A stretch of 64,000 bases of DNA from Viridibacillus sp050279675 (lineage in GTDB: Bacteria; Bacillota; Bacilli; Bacillales_A; Planococcaceae), in NCBI RefSeq assembly GCF_050279675.1, contig NZ_JBNNUK010000017.1:1-64000 (forward strand), written 5' to 3'. Made by a program: the position numbers and the translations under genes. Of the stretch, positions 16,990-24,614 are shown piece after piece; position 1 is the stretch's first letter; each line of letters begins with the position of its first letter. Below the pieces are notes generated by a model. It searched no databases. It was not told the DNA's origin and worked only from the letters and a program-made list of their open reading frames with translations.

Positions 16990-18666
16990 TTATTTCCCAT
17001 GACATTTTTTGAATTTTTCCCCACTATTACAGGGGCACAAATCGTTTCTACCTACTTTGAGCTCTTTATTACCTATAACATATTTTCTTTCTCTCCAAGC
17101 AATATCTAATAATCCATTTTTCTCGTAAAAAAAAAGATTCCATTGTTTTTGAAGTATGCCTCCATATTTAATATTAGTTCTTCCGTCTATGTTATAGTCA
17201 ACCATACATACTAAATTTTCATTCGAATGTAAAAGGTTCTTGTCCTTCCTTTTATCGTCTTTATACACATTCAAATAAATAGAATCTGCATCCATGGTTC
17301 CATGTTTTATTTTTGTTTTAGAGGAAGGGGGATTTTTTATTGTTTTAATCCAATTAATAGACTCATTTATAATTTTTAAAAGTTCTTGCTTTTCTTCAAT
17401 ATTTCCAATATAAAGTCTAGCTTTTAGTCTCTTTCGACCTTCAAGACTAACATCTTCAATTTCCTTAACATGGAATTGCTCTTTCTGATAATTAGGATAC
17501 TTATAGTATTTTATTTGTGACATATTAACATCTTCGTCGGATGGATTGGCAATTTGTATATCTCCACGTTTAATTATAGCTTCGATACATTTTGCCATAT
17601 TAGTATAATCATTTAAGATAGAAATAATTTCAGATTTTTTAAATCTAACCCAAGATAAAAGTAACCGGTCATTTTCAAAATTAATAAAGTATCTTTCATA
17701 ATCAGGATAAATATCATGTATTTGTACAGTAATTTCAAGCGCTGTTTGTATTAGAAAAGTTCGATCAGTGTCCGATACTTTAAAATTTATATTTAACTGT
17801 TTTTTTTCAATACTATTATCATTAATTCCCAAACAACTAATATCAGGTAGACTTAATTTTAACCCCCAATAATTAAATGCTACATATTGGTTTGATAAGA
17901 TACTATTTTGGTCAAGACTATCAGTGTGTTTTAGCAGAAATTCTGATAACCCCAAAAGGATTCCACTACAAGTGTCGTATACAGAATCAATAAGGTTATC
18001 AAATTGATAATAATATAGATTTTTCATCTGAACACTTTTCCCACTAGTATACCTGAATCCAATACTTTTTCCTTCTTCCGTAGTTAATACAGCACCATGG
18101 TTAATTGAATTTCGGATATCGATATCCACATCTGCAGTTAAGTGTTCAAAATTATTTTTATTTAATGCTTCACATAGGGGTTTTAACTTCTTCTGAACGC
18201 TATAATCTTTATCGGTGTATTGATCTAATATTAATATTATTGTTCTATATAAATTAGTTAAACAACCTTCAACGATTGAAATGTAAGTTGGTAACCTATA
18301 TAGTCGATTTTTTAGTTGATGATTCATGCTAATATCTGATAAATCATTTATTGTTTCTGTTACCTGTTTATACGTATCAAAGGCAATATAAAAATGTTCC
18401 AATATCTCACTATTAATATTTAATTTATCAGAATCTGTTGAAATTACTTTATCTAATTCGGTCAATGTTTCACGATATACATTAGTGTCAAAATAATAAG
18501 AAGGAGCTTCATTTATAATAAACCAAGCTACGTAAAAAAACTCCTGAGAAGATGTATTCCAATCTTGTTCAGTTTTTACCCTAAATTGTTCTTTAAATTT
18601 TTGCATATTTACTTTTGAATAATATCTCTCGACACAATACTCATAAAATGTATTTATTGAATCCAA
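16990..18666 (-). CDS. HEPN-motif protein with C-terminal SEC-C zinc motif
   Basis: A 558-residue protein. Around residues 120-205 a helical region contains IRNSINHG, an R-x4-H motif (R185, H190) typical of HEPN ribonucleases. The last 22 residues (VGRNDLCPCNSGEKFKKCHG) are a SEC-C zinc-binding motif with CxC…CH. The middle (about 270-530) is a mixed alpha/beta region I do not recognise. HEPN proteins often cut RNA in abortive infection and toxin systems, and SEC-C may bind ribosomes, SecB-like partners or RNA. The combined role is inference. Start is TTG with AAAGGA 9 bases upstream. It lies beside the Schlafen-like gene on the same strand. Confidence 0.65.
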   Translation of the reverse strand: MDSINTFYEYCVERYYSKVNMQKFKEQFRVKTEQDWNTSSQEFFYVAWFIINEAPSYYFDTNVYRETLTELDKVISTDSDKLNINSEILEHFYIAFDTYKQVTETINDLSDISMNHQLKNRLYRLPTYISIVEGCLTNLYRTIILILDQYTDKDYSVQKKLKPLCEALNKNNFEHLTADVDIDIRNSINHGAVLTTEEGKSIGFRYTSGKSVQMKNLYYYQFDNLIDSVYDTCSGILLGLSEFLLKHTDSLDQNSILSNQYVAFNYWGLKLSLPDISCLGINDNSIEKKQLNINFKVSDTDRTFLIQTALEITVQIHDIYPDYERYFINFENDRLLLSWVRFKKSEIISILNDYTNMAKCIEAIIKRGDIQIANPSDEDVNMSQIKYYKYPNYQKEQFHVKEIEDVSLEGRKRLKARLYIGNIEEKQELLKIINESINWIKTIKNPPSSKTKIKHGTMDADSIYLNVYKDDKRKDKNLLHSNENLVCMVDYNIDGRTNIKYGGILQKQWNLFFYEKNGLLDIAWRERKYVIGNKELKVGRNDLCPCNSGEKFKKCHGK

Positions 18667-18729
18667 TTCATTCGGTCCTTTCAGCCTACTTTTTAAAATG
18701 TAGCTTAAATTTATTTGGCGTTTCTTCTA

Positions 18730-19638
18730 CTATAATTCCCTTTGCATGTCCCTAACTTTCCATAGAAAATCCCCTTTAGCATATACATCGCAATTATCAA
18801 CTGTAGTTGTGTATTCTTTCTCCGTCGTATCGATTAATGTTAATTGAAATTGAAATGTTTCATCAGCACATCCATATTCATCCATATTTAGTCGTAAGCA
18901 ATCAGAAGAATTAAAACCAAACAGGAAATTCCCACATATTTCAGTCCTAGGAACTAAATATAAGCGATAATCAGTCCCTAAAAATTCTTTCTCGTATCCA
19001 AATAAATAATGTTTTGAACGTACATTACTATCACTTAAGACCTCTAACAAGCCACTTTTAATAGTCATAGGGAAATCTGTTAAATTACGGAATGAACATT
19101 CTAGAAAAGCACAACCATTCTTAACATCGACAGCGCTTAAAATAGGTGTTAAAATACGCATCTCAAATGGCTGCTGTTTATAAAATCTCTCAAAATCACT
19201 TCTTAACGCAAAACCATTGCTGGTATTACGGCGAACAAAACAAGCACCAATATGTAGTTTTCCGAATTGCTTTTTCATCATATAAGGCTGATGCATAGGT
19301 GATTTGATTTCTAGTACAGCGAGCAGTTGTTTCTGATATGAAATATAATGGACCTCAGAATTAATAGTTGGCTCAATGTTTTCAAAGAAGAGTTGGTGGA
19401 ATGTAGAAGGATCGACGCAGTGATGTTCTTCAATCCCATGAATTATACAAGTCCCTCTTTCATTTTGTTTGACACCCATTACAATATAACGAGAACCATC
19501 AACTAGAGCATTAGCCATACCTATTACATCTTTTAAAAGTTCCTCATATTGTTCTTTACGATATATTGTTTTTTTAAAATCTAAGTAGTCTGTTTCTTTT
19601 TTATGTACAAGTAATGATTCCAATAGATCGAGATTCAT
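18730..19638 (-). CDS. Schlafen/AlbA_2-domain protein
   Basis: A 302-residue protein whose first 150 residues match the Schlafen AlbA_2 (formerly AAA_4) fold: ETDYLDFKKTIY, then KDVIGMANALVDGSRYIVMGVKQ, then a beta-rich portion ending IGACFVRRNTSNGFA. Members bind or cut nucleic acid and are frequent in defence islands and as HTH-linked regulators. The C-terminal half is beta-rich and unrecognised, with no helix-turn-helix seen. AAAGGAGA precedes the ATG. The HEPN/SEC-C gene follows 63 bases downstream on the same strand, so the two probably form an operon. Confidence 0.7.
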   Translation of the reverse strand: MNLDLLESLLVHKKETDYLDFKKTIYRKEQYEELLKDVIGMANALVDGSRYIVMGVKQNERGTCIIHGIEEHHCVDPSTFHQLFFENIEPTINSEVHYISYQKQLLAVLEIKSPMHQPYMMKKQFGKLHIGACFVRRNTSNGFALRSDFERFYKQQPFEMRILTPILSAVDVKNGCAFLECSFRNLTDFPMTIKSGLLEVLSDSNVRSKHYLFGYEKEFLGTDYRLYLVPRTEICGNFLFGFNSSDCLRLNMDEYGCADETFQFQLTLIDTTEKEYTTTVDNCDVYAKGDFLWKVRDMQREL

Positions 19639-19782
19639 GTTCAGTCTCCTTTGGTTTTTGTATTAAATATTTTAACATTAGATAAATAGTAATTACCAAT
19701 TTAAAATAATTACCAATTAATACACTACCTATTTACCATTTTATTGTCTCCTTTTATTTGAAGAGTCGATTATTAAAATAAG

Positions 19783-19917
19783 AATGCTGAGCTGGCATCG
19801 ATTTTCGATAATGGACTTAGTCTGCTATCTGATAAAAATGACAATGTACTTGGCAAACCATTAATCATTTTAAAGCGAAGTAAATCACATAACAAAAATA
19901 AAAGGTACCTAATATAA
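19783..19917 (+). pseudogene. Fragment resembling the C-terminal part of a HipA-like kinase
   Basis: The frame reads …AELASIFDNGLSLLSDKNDN…, which matches the kinase-fold segment (…APIFDNGxSLL…) following the catalytic core in HipA-like proteins. It has no start codon or ribosome site, is preceded by an in-frame stop, and ends at TAA 19915. It lies on the same strand as the N-terminal-like fragment at 10910-11233, so the two may be the outer pieces of one gene broken by insertion and deletion. Tentative. Confidence 0.4.
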
Positions 19918-19928
19918 TAGGAACCTTT
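19901..19928. terminator. Hairpin, probable terminator
   Basis: AAAGGTACCT pairs with AGGAACCTTT with one mismatch. On the minus strand it is followed by TATTTTTGTT, which suits the end of the DUF3883 remnant. Confidence 0.55.
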
Positions 19929-19937
19929 CAATAACTT

Positions 19938-20230
19938 CTAATTTTTTTCAAAACTACATTTAAAGAGAACTGGTCTTTTATTTATAAGATTCCCTTTTGA
20001 CGAACCTTCAAATGGAATAATGACATCAAAAAACCTCTGCTTTTCAAATCCAACATATTCAACAAACGCTAAATAATATTTCTCGCGTTTCTCCATTCCA
20101 ACATTCAATTCTCGTTCAGTTAAAAAGAAATCAAATGTTCTTTTTCCACTTAATGAACTTCCCTTTACCTCAATAAACTTTTCTACAAGATCTCCATTTA
20201 GGTCAATATCAACACTTTCAATATCGTACC
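19938..20230 (-). pseudogene. Truncated DUF3883-domain protein (C-terminal remnant)
   Basis: The frame, open to TAG at 19938, codes YDIESVD…EKFIEVKGSS…FFLTERELNVGMEKREKYYLAFVEYV, the conserved core of DUF3883, a domain with a PD-(D/E)XK-like EVK motif found at the C-terminus of large defence and DNA-handling proteins. There is no start; homology stops abruptly near 20230, where the sequence turns to unrelated C/T-rich DNA. It is therefore the tail of a larger gene cut off by a rearrangement. Confidence 0.65.
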
Positions 20231-20780
20231 TCCCCGTCCCCCTCTATACCCTTCCTAAAATATCCTATAAATAATAGATGGTTAGGTGGTTGATGTACTG
20301 GACTATAGACGTGATCTCACTTATTCCATTTCATTTCTTTTCTTTCTTTGTTTGCGTTCATTCTCTTTCTTTCATTCATTCTGTTGTCCTTTCCCTTACT
20401 GTTGCCTCACTGGCCTTCTGTGCTGTTCAATTCCATTTTCTTTTCCCCGTTCTATCCCTTTTCGGCTGCATAGCCTTGCTATGGCCCTTATATTGCCTAC
20501 ATATATATCTATATTTCTATATAGCCTTATGTATTGGCCTATAATATATTCCTTACTTTTCATTGATATATTTGATTGACGTTAAGGTCTTGCTGTTGTT
20601 GGCCCTGTTACTGTCAATCATATCTGTTAACAATTGATTGGTGAATTTTTATAGGGAATCTAGGAAAATAGGTAATTTAAGGGTATAATATAAGTACTAT
20701 ACGGGGTGGTGGCTTGAACGTAAGCCATCATCTGATGTGTTTAAACATGGCCTCACCCTTAAAAAAAAGGATGGGATACT
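20231..20780. other. Pyrimidine-rich non-coding stretch
   Basis: From about 20310 to 20470 the plus strand is strongly C/T-biased with repeated TTTCTTT/CATTC units. Overlapping open frames there have no ribosome sites and are not credible genes. A TATAAT at 20684-20689 lies 92 bases before the next gene and could be a -10 box. The left edge (about 20231) is the breakpoint of the DUF3883 gene. Confidence 0.5.
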
Positions 20781-20996
20781 ATGGAAAAATTTAATGGATT
20801 ATTGTTGGTTAGTGTACTTTTGATTTTCGGGGTCACTGTAATGGGTGTTAGTGGAAACTTGGGTTCACTTAGTGATGTTCTAGCTTCACTTAGTGATGTA
20901 CTAGACTCATTTAATGGGATTATACAATCGCTTGGTGAGTCAGCGGGGCCATTCAGCATATCAATATATACCGTTTTCCGTAAGGAACGTAAATAG
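20781..20996 (+). CDS. Small membrane-anchored peptide of unknown function
   Basis: A 71-residue frame with an AAGGATGGG ribosome site. Residues 6-25 are hydrophobic (GLLLVSVLLIFGVTVMGVSG), followed by two near-identical SLSDVLxS units (GSLSDVLASLSDVLDSF) and a basic tail (RKERK). The corresponding DNA has short direct repeats (TTCACTTAGTGATGT twice). A stable hairpin follows the stop. No family recognised. Confidence 0.5.
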   Translation: MEKFNGLLLVSVLLIFGVTVMGVSGNLGSLSDVLASLSDVLDSFNGIIQSLGESAGPFSISIYTVFRKERK

Positions 20997-21010
20997 AGGT
21001 ACATAGGAAA

Positions 21011-21029
21011 TCCCCCATTCTTTGGGGGA
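21011..21029 (+). terminator. Terminator-like hairpin
   Basis: TCCCCC-ATTCTTT-GGGGGA stem after the 71-residue ORF; only a poor T-run follows (GATAGTT). Confidence 0.5.
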
Positions 21030-21097
21030 GATAGTTCCTTACCTACAAATTCAGATCCAATTTAAAATTAAAAATAAAGTGAAGGGGGGGTGTTGCC

Positions 21098-21166
21098 ATG
21101 ACAAAAACAAAATCTATTATTCGAGAATCTATTATTCGAGATCCATTTAACAGATTGCCAATCTAA
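21098..21166 (+). CDS. Possible 22-residue peptide with strong ribosome site
   Basis: ATG follows GAAGGGGGGG at about 8 bases. The peptide contains a repeated S-I-I-R-(E/D) unit from a tandem TCTATTATTCGAGA DNA repeat. It may be a leader or regulatory peptide upstream of the resolvase; too short to be sure it is a gene. Confidence 0.35.
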   Translation: MTKTKSIIRESIIRDPFNRLPI

Positions 21167-21246
21167 TATGTAAAAATCCTAGAATAAAGAATGATCGTTT
21201 CATCTTTTCTAGGTAACCCATAGTATCCCATAACCTTTTGTATAGT

Positions 21247-21280
21247 CCCCTTCCTTTTTAAGGTTGGGGTTTTTATTTTC
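21247..21280 (+). terminator. Intrinsic terminator upstream of resolvase
   Basis: CCCC..CCTT pairs with AAGG..GGGG across small TT/TT bulges and is followed by TTTTTATTTT. Confidence 0.75.
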
Positions 21281-21296
21281 TCTGATAACACAAAAA

Positions 21297-21370
21297 GTAT
21301 CAAAAAGTTGACACTTGTTGACACTACATAAAAAGCCCTGTATTATAGGATTAAGATAGCATCAAAAAGT
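21297..21370. repeat. Repeats upstream of resolvase, possible res site
   Basis: GTATCAAAAAGT (21297-21308) recurs as GCATCAAAAAGT (21359-21370), and TTGACACT occurs twice in tandem at 21308-21325. Such repeats just before a serine resolvase gene suit recombinase binding sites that double as autoregulatory operators. Confidence 0.5.
21318..21346 (+). promoter_or_regulatory. SigA-type promoter of the resolvase gene
   Basis: TTGACA (21318-21323), a 17-base spacer and TATTAT (21341-21346). The start codon is 64 bases further on. The repeats around it could let the resolvase repress itself. Confidence 0.8.
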
Positions 21371-21409
21371 CGTATCAAATAGAATCTATAAAAAAAGGGG
21401 TAATGCATA

Positions 21410-22000
21410 ATGCTTTATGGCTATGCAAGGGTATCAACTAATAAACAAGAATTGGACATTCAAATAAAGGCTTTAAAAGAGGCTGGCGCTACTAAAATTT
21501 ATAAAGAAAAGATCAGTGGGGCTAAAACTAACAAAAAAGAATTAAACAACTTACTAGACACTATTAAAGCTGGTGATACGTTAATCGTCACAAAGGCTGA
21601 CCGTATAGCACGTTCTTTATCTCAACTAGAAAAGGTGGTCACTGATCTTACTAATAGAGGTGTAGCAGTTCATATTCTAAATATGGATATCTTTACAGCC
21701 GTAAACATGGAAAATCCTATGACTAAGCTATTATTCAATGTGTTAGGGGCATTTGCTGAGTTTGAAAGAGATATGATTTTAGAACGTACTCAGGAAGGTA
21801 TTAAAAACGCTAAAGACAATGGTGTTAAGTTTGGTAGGAAGTCAAAAAAATACGTTATAGAGGGAGCTTTGTTACACGCTATTGAACAGGTTGAAGCTGG
21901 TACAATGTCACAGCCTGAGGGGGCTGAATTTGCTGGGTGTAGTGTTGCTACATTCAAAAGACGATTAAAAGAATATAGAGAACAACAGGCAACACTTTAA
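21410..22000 (+). CDS. Serine recombinase (resolvase/invertase family)
   Basis: A 196-residue small serine recombinase. The N-terminal catalytic domain has YGYARVST (catalytic Ser near residue 9), LIVTKADRIARSL and the long E helix (LLFNVLGAFAEFERDMILERTQEGI), and a C-terminal helix-turn-helix follows (GTMSQPEGAEFAGCSVATFKRRL). These enzymes resolve plasmid multimers or cointegrates, or invert segments. The gene has its own promoter and possible res repeats directly upstream. AAAAGGGG precedes the ATG. A multimer-resolution role for the plasmid is likely but inferred. Confidence 0.9.
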   Translation: MLYGYARVSTNKQELDIQIKALKEAGATKIYKEKISGAKTNKKELNNLLDTIKAGDTLIVTKADRIARSLSQLEKVVTDLTNRGVAVHILNMDIFTAVNMENPMTKLLFNVLGAFAEFERDMILERTQEGIKNAKDNGVKFGRKSKKYVIEGALLHAIEQVEAGTMSQPEGAEFAGCSVATFKRRLKEYREQQATL

Positions 22001-22259
22001 AAGTCGTCTTTTTTATTTACTGTAGATTGTGTGTAAAAAAGTTACGGGAGGGGCTGTGTAAAAGAGGCATACAAGCGATATTTCGCACATTGGGGCATAC
22101 CTCTAAACAACTATAAATCCAGTAACCACGTGATTTATGTACTTTAGAATGGTTGTGCATGACTTAATTAAAGTCCTTATTATCCTTTATATCTTCGACC
22201 TTTAAATGATTATTAAAATGTACCATCTCACCATTCTTTATATCCCTAATTTCAATAGT

Positions 22260-22682
22260 TCACTTGTCACGTACATTGGAATAGGTATACTCTGTTACAT
22301 CACGTAAAATCCTCTTCACTTCTTCATCAGTGAAAGTATGTATTACTTTACGTACCTCTTTTAAATTTTTAATTCTCCTTATAGGGTTATTTGGTTCATC
22401 AATAAATTCTTCTTCAACTAAATCATAAAAGAATACTCTGAGTGTGGCTATACTGCCGTTAATCGTAATAGCTTTCTCTTTTCCTAACTGCTGACAATAA
22501 CGAATATACTGTTTAATATGTATTGGCTTAACTTCTTCAAATTCAGTAATATTAAACTTTTCAGCCATATAGTTACGCCAACGGTTTAAACGATATTTAC
22601 AGAGTGATACGTATTCCTTTTTACGTTCCTGTACTTTTTGGTTTAATTCAAAGTCCTCTATCAGTTCAATGATTTCAGCCAA
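22260..22682 (-). pseudogene. Truncated tyrosine recombinase (N-terminal domain only)
   Basis: The 140 residues form the SAM-like core-binding domain of a phage-type integrase (SLCKYRLNRWRNYMAEKF…ATLRVFFYDLVEEEF) and end with FTDEEVKRILRDV…NVRDK, where family members continue into the catalytic domain. No R-HxxR-Y residues remain, so it cannot recombine DNA. The start is TTG behind AAGGGAG. After the stop the frame holds a short unrelated continuation. It may be a remnant or a DNA-binding competitor. Confidence 0.75.
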
Positions 22683-23284
22683 ACAAAAAACTCCCTTCTA
22701 CTTAGTTTTATTGAAACTAAATAAAAGAGAGTTTAAATTAACATATAAATAGTTGTACGTTAGAAGTGATATCAATAGCTAAGAACACCCAATAAACATT
22801 GAAATACCAACATTTATAGCGTATCAATAACCTCGCTTACTAATGACACGTGCCACGATTATCAAATACAAAGGGGAAACAATTCTAAGGACTTCGATCA
22901 TTGTTAAAGTTTTTTTATGCATACCTGTTTTCTGTGAGTTTGATGTGCTTATGGATGTATTCTAATGGTTGCTATTACAGCAGCCATTTTATATTGGTAA
23001 TTTTTTAAGACTAGGCAGGTGCACCTGTCGCAGAGGGGGAAACATGGAAAATTCTTTTTTGGATAGTGTATAAAAAATAATTTTCTTGGCAATGCAAAAG
23101 CAGGTTTAAATTCATTTTTTTTGCAAATAATATCTATATAAAGGGAAATTTCAAACCCTTCTAACTATCAGGCAAGATACTAATGTTCAAGATATATTTA
23201 TTATGACTAAAACCAACTCAAAGTTATATTTTACAACAAAACTATCAATGATATAAAAATTCAAAAAGAATGGAGGAGATGAAC
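22683..23284. other. Gap with hairpins and a possible 9-codon leader
   Basis: About 600 bases without a normal gene. It contains a long imperfect hairpin (22688-22734) that pairs the ribosome site of the truncated recombinase, an ATGGTTGCT/AGCAGCCAT stem (22964-22988) followed by TTTATATT on the plus strand, a CAGGTGCACCTG palindrome near 23015, and a 9-codon ORF at 23044-23073 with a strong GAGGGGG site. Confidence 0.45.
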
Positions 23285-23398
23285 ATGAGAAAATGGATGG
23301 AAAAAGTAAAACAAATATCAATGAAGGTATATGGATATATGAAATTTATGGCTACAGTTGTTACTTTATACATGTTTTTTGCAACTGTTTTAATTTAA
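23285..23398 (+). CDS. Small hydrophobic/amphipathic peptide (37 aa), type I toxin-like
   Basis: A strong GGAGG site precedes ATG. The peptide has a basic amphipathic N-terminus (MRKWMEKVKQISMKVYGYMK) and a hydrophobic C-terminus (FMATVVTLYMFFATVLI), a layout common in small membrane-acting toxins. A structured RNA element lies about 190 bases downstream on the opposite strand, so the pair may be a tail-to-tail type I toxin-antitoxin unit. Expression and toxicity are unproven. Confidence 0.5.
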   Translation: MRKWMEKVKQISMKVYGYMKFMATVVTLYMFFATVLI

Positions 23399-23583
23399 TA
23401 GATTATAAATCTATTAATTTGTATTTTAAAGGACCTTTCAAGTCGTTTGGATGTAGGTATGTAGGTCGGATATCAATGTCGTATTTATTCTAAGACGCCT
23501 TAGAAGGGTTAATTTTATGTATTAACTAGAGAAAAATTAAAACACTATAGCACAAGTATTTTTGTATTATTTAATTATGTGAA

Positions 23584-23705
23584 ACATAAGAAAATCCCCT
23601 TCAAAGTGAAGAGGATTTATAACCTAAAAAGTTATAAGCAAGGACGGCACTCCTTGATCTCTGGTAACTACCACTAGGTAGCGCATGGGGAACCTTTCCC
23701 ACCTC
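23584..23705 (-). ncRNA. Structured RNA element, copy A, possible antitoxin RNA
   Basis: On the minus strand three hairpins follow each other: CAAGGA/TCCTTG, TTATAAC/GTTATAA, and a terminator-like ATCC-CTTC/GAAG-GGAT stem ending in TTTTCTTATG. A GGGGAA/TTCCC hairpin lies at the 5' side. The core (23584-23670) is repeated at 16760-16845. Compensated differences in the first stem support RNA structure. It lies opposite the 3' side of the 37-residue ORF. Confidence 0.5.
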
Positions 23706-23819
23706 AGATAACTTTTATATATCTAATATATTCAAGATTCTTTATTAATAACCATTAATTAGCTTAACACTTTCATTATATTACTTTTTCTCTATAATGT
23801 AAATTAAAATTGACATTTT

Positions 23820-24563
23820 TTATTTAATGAAAAATGAAAATGGGTGAATTCGTCCAATCCGTAATCTCTTTTGAATTTTATCAGTACCATTATTTAAAAT
23901 AAAAAAAGAACTCAAAAATAAACCACTTTCCTTATTCAATTTGATAGGCAATATAACGTGATCGTTTACCACTTTATATATTTCTACTGAATTTGGTTCC
24001 TTTGGATTTTGTCCTGCATAATCCGGATTAGCGATCATATCTGGTATATCCTGATAGTAAGTCATAAAATCACTCCAATGACCCCTCTTTACTAAATGCT
24101 TTAATACGCCGGGCGGCATAAATACATTAAAAGATACGCATTCAAGAGAGTAATGATCAACTAAGCATTTTGGAATAACTCCCACCAGTTGAGTGTCAGT
24201 AGCCTGGGGATCTATAATTATTTCATCCCACGTTGTATAATAGCTGTCGCCTTCTCCATCATCGTACATTTCTAAGTATTCCTCTTGAGAAATATTAACG
24301 TGTAAGCAAGCATCTGAACAATAGGTATCACCTGCATCTATTACATAGCCTTCATTCATTACCTTATCGCACTGACGACAAATACGATACGGTAAGTCTG
24401 TCGTACTATCATCTAGTATTTCCTTTAATGGTTTATTAAATAACTCCATTACTTTTGCTATTGATAGTTTCTGATCTACAGTAAGGTTGTTGTAGTCAAG
24501 ACGCTGTATTTCAATCACTTCCTCAAGGGTTGTACGGTCTAATGTCAAATTGCAATTTATCAC
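23820..24563 (-). CDS. Zinc-finger protein with PBECR-like nuclease domain
   Basis: A 247-residue protein. Residues about 60-90 hold CRQCDKVMNEGYVIDAGDTYCSDAC, a treble-clef-like CxxC…C…C motif. The C-terminal third (LKHLVKRGHWSDFMTYY, then IPDMIANPDYAG, then PIKLNKES and FFILN) resembles the PBECR family of Barnase/EndoU/colicin/RelE-like nuclease domains from phages and mobile elements. The GTG at 24563 has AAAGGGAG 8 bases upstream and is preferred over the GTG at 24584. It is the last gene of the minus-strand DNA-processing block. Function is inferred from weak motif similarity. Confidence 0.5.
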   Translation of the reverse strand: MINCNLTLDRTTLEEVIEIQRLDYNNLTVDQKLSIAKVMELFNKPLKEILDDSTTDLPYRICRQCDKVMNEGYVIDAGDTYCSDACLHVNISQEEYLEMYDDGEGDSYYTTWDEIIIDPQATDTQLVGVIPKCLVDHYSLECVSFNVFMPPGVLKHLVKRGHWSDFMTYYQDIPDMIANPDYAGQNPKEPNSVEIYKVVNDHVILPIKLNKESGLFLSSFFILNNGTDKIQKRLRIGRIHPFSFFIK

Positions 24564-24614
24564 TTTAAAAACTCCCTTTCGCACAACAATACAAAATAAC
24601 AGGTATTATTGTAT

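Noticed and set aside
20278..20579. Two overlapping plus-strand frames rich in Phe/Ser/Leu
   Set aside because: They come from the C/T-rich tract, overlap each other in different frames and have no ribosome sites.
23293..23493. 66-residue plus-strand frame overlapping the 37-residue toxin-like ORF
   Set aside because: It is in another frame, starts at an internal ATG without a ribosome site, while the 37-residue frame has a strong GGAGG.
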